DNA from: CAZOZZ01 sp965247425
GTDB lineage: Bacteria; Acidobacteriota; Terriglobia; 20CM-2-55-15
Assembly (NCBI GenBank): GCA_965247425.1
Contig: OZ252023.1
Coordinates: 3,720,001 to 3,784,000 of the forward strand
Reading direction: 5' to 3'
Length of the DNA stretch: 64,000 nt
Below the pieces are notes generated by a model. It worked only from the letters and a program-made list of their open reading frames with translations, was not told the DNA's origin and did not search any database. The translations under genes and the position numbers were made by a program. The first letter of the stretch is position 1. Each line of letters opens with the position of its first letter. Positions 41,333 to 50,785 of the stretch are shown here, in pieces.

Positions 41333-44176
41333 TTACTGGTCTCCGGCTACGGTTAACGTCAGCGTCTCCGATACGCCACCGCCCGGCTGCGGTGATCGGA
41401 TTTGCAGCAAGTAGGTGCCGGCACACCCCACCCGAAGCAATACCAGCATTCTCTCGGGCGTCAGCCTTGTCGTGTCCAGCGCCTTGAAGATGCCCGTGTC
41501 GTCGATTTCGTCCGCAAGATCCGTATCGCAGGGAGCCGCCGCCCAGGCCACCGAGTCCTCGACGAAGTTCCCGCCGTCAAAGAGAACCGGCACGGTCTGG
41601 ATCTCATTGGTTCGGGCGGGACTGAACGTCACCGTCCCTGTTACTGAAGACAGAACCGGTTCCGGACTCGTCAAGACCAGCGGAAACCCGAACGACGGCG
41701 CCAGCGATGGTTCTGGGTTTCGCGCCTGGACTTGCCGGATGCCTGATTGCGACAGAAGGGCGACCGGTATTGCAGCGATCAACCGTGTAGCCGATACGAA
41801 AGTGGTCGAGACAGCCGCCGAGTCTATCAGCGCGACTGCGCCTTCCTGGAATCCAGTGCCATCGATGAACAAGGTCATCGGTGGCACATCGGCCTGAAGC
41901 CGGACATCGGCGTTGCCGGGTGAGATCCCGGTGATTGTAGCCGGCAAGCCCAACACCGATAGCACCACGGCGTTAGAGCGAACCGCCGGCCCCGGGTTGA
42001 GCGCAGCGATCGAGAGAAAACCGCCGGCTGAAAGAGCTTCGGCTGATATCGTTGCCCGGACCTCTGTGTCGGAGACGAAGGTCGTCGATTGCGGAGCCTC
42101 GCCCGCAAGAATGGTGACACCGGGAATGAAGCCGGAACCTTCCGCCGTCAATGTGAACGCCAGTGAACCGGCTATGATGGGTGACGGCTGCCCGGATACC
42201 CGATCGATTCGGGCGGGAGAGGTGCCTACTCTGAAGGAAACGGACGCCGAGTCTATGAAGGAGTCCGCCGGGCCTGTATTCCGTACGAAAAGGTCGCTGT
42301 CGAGAGGAAATTCAAGGAGCTCCGCACCGATACTCGCGCTGAGAAGACCGCTGCTGACAAAGGTCGTCGGCAGTTCGGTCGTCTCGAGGAACACGCGGCT
42401 TGACGGGATGAACGGGCCCCCTTCAATCAGGATCTCTGTAGCGGCGCTTCCGGCGGGTACGCCGTTCGGGCTGAGCGTCGTAATGGACAGGAGCCGGAAC
42501 GCAGCCTCGAAATCGTTATTCCTGCTGTTCCCGTCGGCTATGACGAACGTCCGTTCGGCGGGAGAAACTACGAAACCGATAGCTTCCGCCGTCAACCGGT
42601 AACTACCGGGTGGCAGGTCCGGGAACCTGTAGGTTCCTGCCAGATCGGTGACGGTCGTTGCGACCAGGGGACCGGTCAGCAGCAGCCCCACGTCCGACAG
42701 TCCGGAGCCGTTCAAGCGCACGGTTCCCACCGCGAGCCTTTCTGTCGGTTCCGGTGTAACAAAGTTCGCAGATGCCGGAAGCGCCTCGAGAGGCGCCAGC
42801 GTCGTCTGATCCGCGCGGCCTTCAAGTCCCCCGGCCAGTATCGGCACGCTCGAACGCACGTAGACGAACCCGTTGCCGGTGGCCTCGGGGAACATGGCAG
42901 CGAGCGACTGTGTCAACTGGGTCGAACCGGGCAGGACGAGCATCGTTCTGGAGACGGCAGTCCCATCGTCGAGTACAAAGGAGAGATCGAGTTCGGCGTC
43001 GCTCGTCGACGGGTTGATAAGATTGAGTCCGAGGAAGAACTCCCGCCCGACACGCCGGGTGTGGTACGCGAAGGCGTCCGTCGGCGTCGTGTCGCCGAGC
43101 AGTATGGCCACGCTGGGTTCTGTCACGTTGCCGATCGCGGCTCCAGCGCTCAATGTGTCTGTTCCTTCTACGGAGATTGAGCCGAGGACAAGTCCTGTTT
43201 CCAGCAGGTCAAACAACTGGTCGAACGCTTCGGTGTGTGCGCCCCGGCCCGCGAGCTCGATCGTCGCTGGATTATTCGAGCCGCCTACGATCGTTCCGTC
43301 AAGTTCCAGTGCGGTCAGAGTGACGGTCTGCGGGCTGTTGGCGTTGTTGATGACCTGAACGGTGGAAAAGAAACCATCCCCTTGCACGTAGAGGGGTATC
43401 CTGGTAGCCGTCCCTTCCCCGCGGATCGGCCGTGCCGTCACATGAGCGGCATCGACTCGCTGCCCGCCGACGTCCCCCGGTGGTGTGAAACCCACTATCA
43501 GGGCCGCGGCTGCCACCGGCCGTCCGACCAGAAGAATACTGCCCGTACGGATAACGACATACTCGGTTGCATCCGATGTCACGGTTTCGGTTATGGTTTG
43601 CTTCGGACCGGCAGTTCGATCCCGGAAGCCCAACTGACTTCCGTCAGCTCCCACCAGCACGATCCGTACACGCGCATCGATATCCCCGGGGTTGAAGATG
43701 CTGACGGCAGTGGCCGATCCTCCTGAAGCCGCAAGCGGAATCACCAGGTCTGTGTCAGGCTCGGCCGGACGTATGTGCTCGAAGGAGGTTTCTTCCACCA
43801 ACGTAGCAGTGACCGCGACAGGTAGAGCGGCCGTGATGAGCGTCGTCCCGGTGAAATTGGTCAGCCCGAGTGCCGACTCCCCTGTGAACCGGGTCTGCCG
43901 CCCGGGCCCGAGCACGATCGTGTGCAGCGACTCATCCCCGTCGAGACCGAAGTAGGAGACGGAAACCGTTACTGTGCCGGGATTGACGTTGCCGACCGCA
44001 AACTGGGTCAGTCCCGACGTGCCCGGATAGACGTAGGACTGCCCCGACTGTGCGATCGCGGACGCGGGCAACAGGATGAGGATTGCCAGAGAAAACAATC
44101 GGGTTTTGGTTTTGAGCCCGCGACAGAGGAGCGAGGCTGCCGAACACGAATGTGGACGATAGTATGTTCTGTTCAT
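41333..44176 (-). CDS. Large secreted protein with IPT/TIG-like repeats
   Basis: A 947-residue extracytoplasmic protein. Signal peptide near residues 22-43 (TRLFSLAILILLPASAIA). Residues 45-480 are beta-rich repeats of the type VSIFNPGDIDARVRIVLVG and VQVINNANSPQTVTLTALEL, each describing one sandwich. A carboxypeptidase-regulatory-like module follows at about 495-570 (TYRFPDLPPGSYRLTAEAIG). Then come IPT/TIG units, each with ITxLSPN or ITGISPGN and STTFVSxT motifs. Likely a surface adhesive or scaffold protein. Its start overlaps the stop of the beta-barrel gene (ATGA). Confidence 0.75.
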   Translation of the reverse strand: MNRTYYRPHSCSAASLLCRGLKTKTRLFSLAILILLPASAIAQSGQSYVYPGTSGLTQFAVGNVNPGTVTVSVSYFGLDGDESLHTIVLGPGRQTRFTGESALGLTNFTGTTLITAALPVAVTATLVEETSFEHIRPAEPDTDLVIPLAASGGSATAVSIFNPGDIDARVRIVLVGADGSQLGFRDRTAGPKQTITETVTSDATEYVVIRTGSILLVGRPVAAAALIVGFTPPGDVGGQRVDAAHVTARPIRGEGTATRIPLYVQGDGFFSTVQVINNANSPQTVTLTALELDGTIVGGSNNPATIELAGRGAHTEAFDQLFDLLETGLVLGSISVEGTDTLSAGAAIGNVTEPSVAILLGDTTPTDAFAYHTRRVGREFFLGLNLINPSTSDAELDLSFVLDDGTAVSRTMLVLPGSTQLTQSLAAMFPEATGNGFVYVRSSVPILAGGLEGRADQTTLAPLEALPASANFVTPEPTERLAVGTVRLNGSGLSDVGLLLTGPLVATTVTDLAGTYRFPDLPPGSYRLTAEAIGFVVSPAERTFVIADGNSRNNDFEAAFRLLSITTLSPNGVPAGSAATEILIEGGPFIPSSRVFLETTELPTTFVSSGLLSASIGAELLEFPLDSDLFVRNTGPADSFIDSASVSFRVGTSPARIDRVSGQPSPIIAGSLAFTLTAEGSGFIPGVTILAGEAPQSTTFVSDTEVRATISAEALSAGGFLSIAALNPGPAVRSNAVVLSVLGLPATITGISPGNADVRLQADVPPMTLFIDGTGFQEGAVALIDSAAVSTTFVSATRLIAAIPVALLSQSGIRQVQARNPEPSLAPSFGFPLVLTSPEPVLSSVTGTVTFSPARTNEIQTVPVLFDGGNFVEDSVAWAAAPCDTDLADEIDDTGIFKALDTTRLTPERMLVLLRVGCAGTYLLQIRSPQPGGGVSETLTLTVAGDQ

Positions 44177-44895
44177 TGCGCTTTCCAGAGTGTGAGGGTG
44201 ATGCCAACCGATACTTCCGTGTTGTGGATGTAGTTATTGAGCGGCAGGACAGGGACCGTTGGGTCCTCCGACGCGGTCTCCAGACCAAAGGTTGGGTTTT
44301 TCGAAAAGAAGCCGCGCGCATCGAACCGCACACCGAACCAATCGGTCAGCCGGTACTTGACCCCGGCGCCGTAATTGAAAGCTGTGTGCGACGATTCTCG
44401 CAACTCGGGGAGACCGCCCTGCAAGGGGTCGGAAGCGACGCGTTTCGCCTCTGCGGTCGGTCTGTAGATGGCTGCGCCGATCCCTCCACTGAGGAAGGGA
44501 ACGATCCGGCGGCCGGACCGTGTGCCCAGAGGATAGTAGAGTCCGTTGACACCCAGATGAAAGATCTGAGCCGGCAGAGCGAGGTCCAGACTCGGATCAT
44601 CAAGACGACGGTAGGTCGCTAAGCTCGACTCGTAGCTTAAGAAGGTTTCAGCCCCCCACCTGTCTGCCGTGAGAAAGTTAAGCCGCAGGCCACCTCTCAA
44701 GCTGCGGTCCAGATCGAAACTCATTGGAACGGACGACGGGGCCTGTGGCGGACCGATCTCGAAAGTTTCGACCGTGAAGAAAGACGTCCCCGCATAGAGG
44801 TTCAGTTCAATATCGGTTCTGCCTTGACCGACCACATCAGACGGAATCGATGCGGCCACGATCAGCGCGAGGGTTCCATTCAGTATCCACTTCAT
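44173..44895 (-). CDS. Outer-membrane beta-barrel protein
   Basis: The start at 44895 gives MKWILNGTLALIVAASIPSD, a signal peptide; the longer frame adds 30 polar residues and is unlikely. The 240-residue protein has alternating strands such as WGAETFLSYESSLATY, GVKYRLTDWFGVRFDARGFF and VSVGITLTLWKAQ. The family is that of small 8-stranded barrels (OmpA-like/OMP_b-brl). It is translationally coupled to the large IPT/TIG protein, so the barrel may anchor or export it. Confidence 0.7.
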   Translation of the reverse strand: MKWILNGTLALIVAASIPSDVVGQGRTDIELNLYAGTSFFTVETFEIGPPQAPSSVPMSFDLDRSLRGGLRLNFLTADRWGAETFLSYESSLATYRRLDDPSLDLALPAQIFHLGVNGLYYPLGTRSGRRIVPFLSGGIGAAIYRPTAEAKRVASDPLQGGLPELRESSHTAFNYGAGVKYRLTDWFGVRFDARGFFSKNPTFGLETASEDPTVPVLPLNNYIHNTEVSVGITLTLWKAQ

Positions 44896-45116
44896 GCGTA
44901 CAGACACTCCTTGTCTCTCCGAGTTGCGAAACGAGTTCGTTGTTGTTGTCCGCTCCCGAGGATCGGAAACGGTCATCCCACTCAAATGAGCTAGAGCTGT
45001 TATTGGACTCTGGCGTTCTATGAAGGATTTGTTAAGAATTGTTAAGATGCCTCTTACCGTCTCCCGCAGACGGCATCCACTTCCACTCCCCAGGCTTCTG
45101 GAAAGGAGAATTCGAA

Positions 45117-45674
45117 ATGGACCTGTTCGATCGTTTCGCCGGGAACGATTCCTGGCACACGCGGCAGCTGCTCGAAGCGGCCTTCACTCTCACTGACGAG
45201 CAACTGGATCAACCTCTGAAAACCGCTAGTGAGATTCTGCCCTGGCGGGAAAAGACGGATACAGTGCGGCAGCTTCTCGAGAACATCGTCTACACCAAAG
45301 AAGTGTGGGCGGCGGCCCTGACCGGAGGACAAGCCGAGATCAAACCCACACCGAAGTCCATGCAAACACCCAAGTCGATGCTGGAACGGATGGAGAAGGC
45401 AGACGAAGACCTTCAGCGCGTTTTCGGCGAAGTGTGTGCCCAGCGAAGCTGGGACGATACGTTCATCGACGCTCTGTGCGAACCAGCCGAGACGTTTACG
45501 TATGGCGGCGTGTTCGCCCACATCATGACGTTCAACGGTCACCGGCGTCTGTTGGCGCTGGACGGGCTCAAGAGTCTCGGCGCCGATATTCAGGGTTTTG
45601 GCGACCCGATGGAATACGAGCAGAGCGTGGCGCCATGGAAGACTCTTGATGAGGAAAAGGCTGAAGCGAAGTGA
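45117..45674 (+). CDS. DinB-superfamily protein
   Basis: The start ATG at 45117 has AGGAG 8 bases upstream; 26 earlier codons are ignored. The 185-residue four-helix-bundle protein begins MDLFDRFAGNDSWHTRQLL. Possible metal-binding histidines are in NDSWHTRQ and GVFAHIMTFNGHRR, the DinB/YfiT pattern. DinB-like proteins include thiol transferases for bacillithiol or mycothiol. A YpdA-like gene lies elsewhere in the window, but no link is shown. Confidence 0.75.
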   Translation: MDLFDRFAGNDSWHTRQLLEAAFTLTDEQLDQPLKTASEILPWREKTDTVRQLLENIVYTKEVWAAALTGGQAEIKPTPKSMQTPKSMLERMEKADEDLQRVFGEVCAQRSWDDTFIDALCEPAETFTYGGVFAHIMTFNGHRRLLALDGLKSLGADIQGFGDPMEYEQSVAPWKTLDEEKAEAK

Positions 45675-45691
45675 TTGGCCGATGGAGGTTT

Positions 45692-45761
45692 CCGTTCGGC
45701 CGTCACGCGAGACATTGTGTCCGAACGGCCGGCGGTCCCCGTCATCGTCCTGATGACGGGG
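45692..45761 (+). terminator. Double hairpin after the DinB gene
   Basis: CCGTTCGG near 45692 pairs with CCGAACGG near 45720, then CCCCGTCATC (45737-45746) with GATGACGGGG (45752-45761), followed by TCTT. Confidence 0.6.
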
Positions 45762-45859
45762 TCTTGAAGAGGCTCGAGGGCCAGCCTTGTCGCCAAGTGG
45801 CGAGTAATGGGCCGCGACGGAATCGGTAATCGCTACGGCGTTTTGAACGAAGCCGCTGT

Positions 45860-45906
45860 CGCGGCGGACGCTACGCGTGGGCTGAGCGAACGGTGCTAAG
45901 CAAACT
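45860..45906 (+). repeat. 47 bp direct repeat, copy 1
   Basis: CGCGGCGGACGCTACGCGTG to GCTAAGCAAACT. It recurs at 50701-50747 with one mismatch. This copy ends 30 bases before the recombinase gene. Confidence 0.8.
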
Positions 45907-45935
45907 GTAGAGTGTGGGCTTCAAAGGAGGCCTAC

Positions 45936-46832
45936 ATGACGGACCTGCGTAAACGGATGCTGGAGGAACTCCAGCGTCGTAATTTCTCTCCGATCACCAT
46001 CCGAAGTTACCTGCGAGTCGTTGAAGACTTCGCGGGCTATTTTGGCACGCGCCCCGATCGTCTCAGTCAGGAAGACCTGCGGCAGTATCACCTACATCTG
46101 ATCCGGGAGCGAAAGCTCGCGGCCAAGACTGTCGGCTTGTACATTGCCGCCTTGCGGTTCTTTTTTGTAAAGACGCTGCGGCGTCCATACCTGAAGCTGG
46201 ATCTCCCATATCCCAGAACCCCGAAACGATTGCCGACGGTTTTGAGCCAGGACGAGGTCTCACGACTGATCGACTCGGCAAAGAATTTGCTGGATTACGC
46301 GATGCTCATGACCTTGTACGCCACCGGGATGCGCCGAGCCGAGTTGATCCGGTTGAAGGCCGAGGATGTTGATAGCGAGCGCATGATCATCCACATCCGT
46401 CAGGGCAAGGGTCATCGTGATCGCGACGTGCCATTGACACCAAAGCTCTTGCAGACGCTACGAGAATACTGGTGTTGGATGAAGCCCAAGACCTATTTGT
46501 TTCCGGGCATGGTGAACAACTGGCGCGCCGACAAACCCCTCACCCCCAAGTGCGTGTGGTCCGCCGTACACGATGCGGCGAAACGTGCCGGAATCAAGAA
46601 ACGCGTATCCCCGCACACGCTGCGTCACAGCTGGGCCACTCACCTACTTGAAAATGGCACCGATCTCCGCACCATTCAGATGTTAATGGGTCACGCGGAC
46701 CTGCGAGCCACCAGCGTCTATCTGCACCTGTCTCGACGTCACCTGCAGGCGGTCACCAATCCGGTGGAGACCATGGCGGTTTCCAGCCTCGATGCGGTGA
46801 AGCGGTCCAAAAGAAGGAAGCAGAAACAATGA
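45936..46832 (+). CDS. Tyrosine recombinase/integrase associated with IS91-type element
   Basis: A 298-residue recombinase, start at the ATG at 45936 with AGGAGG upstream. The N-terminal SAM-like core-binding domain contains NFSPITIRSYLRVVEDF. The catalytic domain has Arg in GMRRAELIRLK, HTLRHSWATHLL (H-x-x-R), His in MGHADLRAT and Tyr in SVYLHLSRR. It overlaps the transposase start by 4 bases. Integrase plus HUH transposase pairs of this kind are standard in one group of IS91 elements. Confidence 0.9.
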   Translation: MTDLRKRMLEELQRRNFSPITIRSYLRVVEDFAGYFGTRPDRLSQEDLRQYHLHLIRERKLAAKTVGLYIAALRFFFVKTLRRPYLKLDLPYPRTPKRLPTVLSQDEVSRLIDSAKNLLDYAMLMTLYATGMRRAELIRLKAEDVDSERMIIHIRQGKGHRDRDVPLTPKLLQTLREYWCWMKPKTYLFPGMVNNWRADKPLTPKCVWSAVHDAAKRAGIKKRVSPHTLRHSWATHLLENGTDLRTIQMLMGHADLRATSVYLHLSRRHLQAVTNPVETMAVSSLDAVKRSKRRKQKQ

Positions 46833-48010
46833 CCCGGCCCACCGTGGAGGTGGCCGACATCCTTCGCGCCGCGGGCAACGACTTTATCGACCGTCATCGA
46901 AAACGAATCCATTTCCAGCAGCTCAAGGTGATGCACGCCATCCAGCATTGCCGCACAGCGGCTCTCGGCGGTCATATCGATGCCTGCTCACGATGTGGTG
47001 GCGATCGGGTCCTCTCCTATAACTCATGCCGTAATCGCCATTGTCCCAAATGCCAGGCTCAGGCGCGTCAGCGTTGGATCGCGGCCAGAGAACGAGAGCT
47101 TCTGGCAACACGATACTTCCATGTCGTGTTCACCCTGCCGCACCAATTGCATTCGCTCGTCCGACAGAACCAGGTCGAGCTCTACAACCTGCTGGTCCGC
47201 ACTGTGGCCGAGACTCTTCTGGAGGTCGCTCGAAATCCCAAACATCTTGGCGCGAAAATCGGCTTCTTCCTCATCCTGCACACGTGGGGTCAGAACGTGC
47301 TGTTTCATCCTCACATCCACTGCGTCATTCCCGCCGGAGGAATCGCACCGGGCCGTGCGCGTTGGATTCATCCGCGATACCCGTTCTTCCTACCTGTGAA
47401 GGTTCTGGGAAAACTATTCCGCGGCAAGTTCGTTGACGGATTGCAGAAGGCTTTTCGCAAGAAGAGCCTGACCTTCGCCGGACAGATCCAGCACCTTTCC
47501 GAACCGAAGCACTTTGCGGCTTTCTTGCGACCGTTATTCCGCCAAGATTGGGTCGTCTATGCGAAGCCGGCATTCGGCGGCCCCGAACAGGTTCTTCGAT
47601 ACCTCGGACGCTACACACACCGCGTCGCCATCTCCAATCATCGATTGCTTTCCTTCGACGGCAGCCATGTCACATTCCGTTGGCGGGATTACTCTCGCGG
47701 TAACAAAGCAAGGACGATGACGGTTTCCGCCGCCGAGTTCATCCGCCGATTCCTGCTCCACGTACTGCCGAAAGGCTTTGTCCGCATCCGGCACTTCGGT
47801 TTCATGGCGAACTCCCAACGATCCGTATCCATGGAACTTTGTCATCGGTTATTGGGAATGGCGCCGGTCCCTCCTCCTGAGGAAGTCCCGTCAACCAGCT
47901 CCGCCTGGCTGTGTCCAATCTGTCATGCCCCGATGACCGTTATCGAGAGGCTCACTGCGACCGAACTCGCATGGAGATTCGCTTCGAAATGCTTTTTAGA
48001 CACGTCGTAA
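46829..48010 (+). CDS. IS91-family HUH transposase
   Basis: A 393-residue rolling-circle transposase. The N-terminal zinc-binding domain has CSRCGGDRVLSYNSCRNRHC followed by PKCQ. HVVFTLPHQLHSL comes next, then the HUH motif FHPHIHCVIPAGGI. The catalytic tyrosine region is RYLGRYTHRVAISNHRL. The C-terminal CPICHAPM is a second zinc knuckle. Apparently intact. Confidence 0.92.
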   Translation: MTRPTVEVADILRAAGNDFIDRHRKRIHFQQLKVMHAIQHCRTAALGGHIDACSRCGGDRVLSYNSCRNRHCPKCQAQARQRWIAARERELLATRYFHVVFTLPHQLHSLVRQNQVELYNLLVRTVAETLLEVARNPKHLGAKIGFFLILHTWGQNVLFHPHIHCVIPAGGIAPGRARWIHPRYPFFLPVKVLGKLFRGKFVDGLQKAFRKKSLTFAGQIQHLSEPKHFAAFLRPLFRQDWVVYAKPAFGGPEQVLRYLGRYTHRVAISNHRLLSFDGSHVTFRWRDYSRGNKARTMTVSAAEFIRRFLLHVLPKGFVRIRHFGFMANSQRSVSMELCHRLLGMAPVPPPEEVPSTSSAWLCPICHAPMTVIERLTATELAWRFASKCFLDTS

Positions 48011-48571
48011 CAGGGATTCCAAATCCATGCCTTCCAGACGTGCTGGTGCACGCCAACGCCCACGTGCGCCTTGATGTCAAAAGTTCGTACCGATCGGGCC
48101 TGGACCTGCTCGGTGAACTCTCCAAAACGGACGATCGGCCGCCATACATTCATTGTCGCCGCCTGGCCACACTCGCTGGTCGAGTCTCACTCGTGAGAAC
48201 TTCAACCCCCAACCCCGTACTTTCTCCATAGCCCACCGCGTTCGCCGCAAACGCCAGCGCCTTCCTTCAAACGTCGTTATCGAAAGTGCCCGAAGATCTC
48301 GTCACCACCGCGCCTTATCGCTCGGCACTCCCGATGAACGCTAAGCGTTTTCGGGAACTTCGGCCCGACCGGCACCTCAGGCTTCCCAGAAGCCAATTGG
48401 TGGGAGCCAGGCATTCTCACACTCCTAAGTTATCGATGACACGACAGGTGATCCCTCGATCGAGAGGTCATTTATCCCCCACTCTTTAGGACCCAGCAGT
48501 CCGAATACGTCGCCAGCCGAGCCGCTGATTCCAAAAGCATGACAGAATGATTTCGGATTCGAGAACGAGCA
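48011..48571. other. Non-coding region between IS91 genes and antiporter
   Basis: Expected to contain the origin end of the IS91-type element and the promoter of the antiporter. I could not place either with confidence. No gene is supported in the 560 bases. Confidence 0.35.
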
Positions 48572-50503
48572 ATGGAAGAAACTTTCTTATTCGACTTGAC
48601 GATCTTGTTCGGCGCTGCCGTCGTGGTGTCGTACCTGTTCCGGGCGATCCACCTGTCGACGATCACGGGCTTCCTCGTCGCCGGCATGCTGATCGGACCG
48701 TCGGGTCTCAGCCTAATTGCCTCCACTGAGGAGGTTCGCGCGATGGAAGAAATCGGCGTGATGCTGTTGCTGTTTTCAATCGGCGTCGAGTTTTCGATTG
48801 CAAAGCTGAAGAAGTCCATCTGGATTGTTCTCGTCGGCGGTGGTGCGCAGGTGATGGTGACTGGTGGAATTGCGGGTCTGATCGGTTCCTGGCTCAGCGG
48901 TTCAACACGCATCGGAATCTTGATCGGAATGCTGACAGCGCTGAGCAGCACGGTTATCGGACTCCGCCTACTCCACGAACGGGGGCAATCGACGGCACCT
49001 CAGGGCAATGTCACCCTGTCCATTCTCATCTTCCAGGACGTCATTGTCCTGCCCATGATGCTGTTTCTGCCATTTATCACAGGCCGCGCCGCGATCGATT
49101 CCACCAGCTTGATTGGCACTGGTGCACTCTCGGCTGGAGCCATTGTCTTGATTCTGGTCGCAGCAAGAGCGGTGGTTCCCAGGCTCATCGCACGAACAGT
49201 CGCAGCCAAAAGCCGCGACATCTTCATCCTCTCGGTGATCGCAACGGTCGTGGGCATTGCCTGGGTCAGCTCACAATTCGGAATTAGTGCCGGTATCGGG
49301 GCCTTTGTCGCTGGGCTCGTGATCTCGGAATCCGAGTACAGTCACCAGGTCCTGTCTGACGTTCTGCCCTTCCGCGAAACCTTTACCAGCCTGTTCTTCG
49401 TATCCATCGGAATGCTGCTGGAACCCGCATTTATCTTGGACAACGTGGTTGCGATCGTTGGTATAGCCTTCGCTATTGTAGCGCTTAAGACGCTGATCGG
49501 AACCGGAGTGGTGCGCTTGATCGGATACCCCTTTCGCATCGCCATCGCGGTCGGACTGCTGTTGTCCCAAGTCGGCGAGTTCTCGATCGTTCTTCTCCAG
49601 GCGGCGCAAGTCGACGAATTCCTGACGCCTGAAATACAACAGATGGTCCTGTCGATAATTCTGTTCACGATGGTCCTATCCACTTTCGCCCAGAAGTTCT
49701 TGGAGTGGATTCCGACGAGTTCGACCGGGGATGGTGGCACCCCGGCCGACGGCGAACCCGAAACCGTGGCCCATCTGTCGGACCACACCGTGATCGTTGG
49801 TTACGGCCTGAACGGACGCAATGTTGCCGCCATGCTCCAGGCCTCGGACCTGCCGTATGCCGTACTTGAAATGAACCCGCGAACTGTGAGCGAGATGCGG
49901 AAGGAAGGCGTTCCGATCTTTTATGGGGATGCCATAAGCGACACCGTCCTCCGGTGGATGGGTGTGGCACACGCACGTGCCGTGGTATTTGCGATTTCGG
50001 ATCCCGTGGCGACGCGCCAGGGAGTTGCGGCGGCTCGTCGTCTGAATCAGAACACGTTCATCATCGCCAGAACTCGCTACAAACCGGAGATCGAACCCAT
50101 ATACCAGGCAGGAGCGGATGCTGTGATAATCGAGGAGTTTGAAACCTCGCTCACGATTATCAGGCGCCTTCTCGCCAGGCTGGGCATCCATCCCTCCAGG
50201 ATCGACCACACGATCCTTGATATCCGGCAGCAGCATTACGAGCCATTTCGCCAGGAAGACCTGCGAGGCCTGGCTGTTGACGAAGCAATCCGGATGTTCG
50301 AAGCAACAGTTCGAACAATCGCCGACGGGAAATCGATCGAAGAACTGGGTATCCGGCAGACATCCGGAGCAACAGTCGTGGCCGTGGAACGGGGCGGTGC
50401 AGTAATCAGCAACCCGGGACCACAATTCAAGTTGAAGGAAGGAGATCGGGTACATCTCATCGGAAGCGAGCAGGAAGTAAGTTTGGCGATCAGTCTCATT
50501 TAG
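48572..50503 (+). CDS. CPA2-family monovalent cation:proton antiporter with TrkA-type domains
   Basis: Kef/YbaL-like inner-membrane antiporter of 643 residues, exchanging K+ or Na+ for protons. About 12 helices fill residues 5-385, with ITGFLVAGMLIGPSG, FQDVIVLP and SAGIGAFVAGLVIS as family marks. A cytosolic RCK_N domain starts near residue 405 with HTVIVGYGLNGRNVAAML (NAD binding). A TrkA_C domain at about 560-640 ends LKEGDRVHLIGSEQEV. Length fits the family. It may travel with the neighbouring IS91-type genes. Confidence 0.92.
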   Translation: MEETFLFDLTILFGAAVVVSYLFRAIHLSTITGFLVAGMLIGPSGLSLIASTEEVRAMEEIGVMLLLFSIGVEFSIAKLKKSIWIVLVGGGAQVMVTGGIAGLIGSWLSGSTRIGILIGMLTALSSTVIGLRLLHERGQSTAPQGNVTLSILIFQDVIVLPMMLFLPFITGRAAIDSTSLIGTGALSAGAIVLILVAARAVVPRLIARTVAAKSRDIFILSVIATVVGIAWVSSQFGISAGIGAFVAGLVISESEYSHQVLSDVLPFRETFTSLFFVSIGMLLEPAFILDNVVAIVGIAFAIVALKTLIGTGVVRLIGYPFRIAIAVGLLLSQVGEFSIVLLQAAQVDEFLTPEIQQMVLSIILFTMVLSTFAQKFLEWIPTSSTGDGGTPADGEPETVAHLSDHTVIVGYGLNGRNVAAMLQASDLPYAVLEMNPRTVSEMRKEGVPIFYGDAISDTVLRWMGVAHARAVVFAISDPVATRQGVAAARRLNQNTFIIARTRYKPEIEPIYQAGADAVIIEEFETSLTIIRRLLARLGIHPSRIDHTILDIRQQHYEPFRQEDLRGLAVDEAIRMFEATVRTIADGKSIEELGIRQTSGATVVAVERGGAVISNPGPQFKLKEGDRVHLIGSEQEVSLAISLI

Positions 50504-50700
50504 CGCACATGTATCACCAGCGATCTGCCACAGCGCCGAATCGACAGAAACCGGTTGACCTTTGCCGGGACCACAGCACCGTTCCGAATGAAATCCCGTC
50601 GTTCGACCAAGTGGTATGTGGTGACTCCCCATACCTGTTCGAGATGAATGCGGTACCGGAGAACCACAGTTCTGTTGAAAGCCAGTCGTGGTTCCGATGG

Positions 50701-50747
50701 CGCGGCGGACGCTACGCGTGGGCTGACCGAACGGTGCTAAGCAAACT
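50701..50747 (+). repeat. 47 bp direct repeat, copy 2
   Basis: One mismatch to 45860-45906, same orientation, 39 bases before the end of the SDR gene (minus strand) and about 200 bases after the antiporter stop. Confidence 0.8.
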
Positions 50748-50785
50748 TCGAGTTCGCATTTGCCTTGCCGTGGCCTCGGCGTTTG

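Larger units (their letters stand above)
45860..50747. mobile_element. IS91-type element with candidate antiporter cargo
   Basis: The recombinase and HUH transposase genes (45936-48010) plus the cation antiporter (48572-50503) are bracketed by the 47 bp direct repeat. IS91-like rolling-circle elements can carry flanking DNA when the terminus is missed. The true right end of the basic IS is not identified, so the outer limits are tentative. Confidence 0.4.

Noticed and set aside
49676..50632. 318-residue minus-strand frame
   Set aside because: Antisense to the RCK domain of the antiporter.
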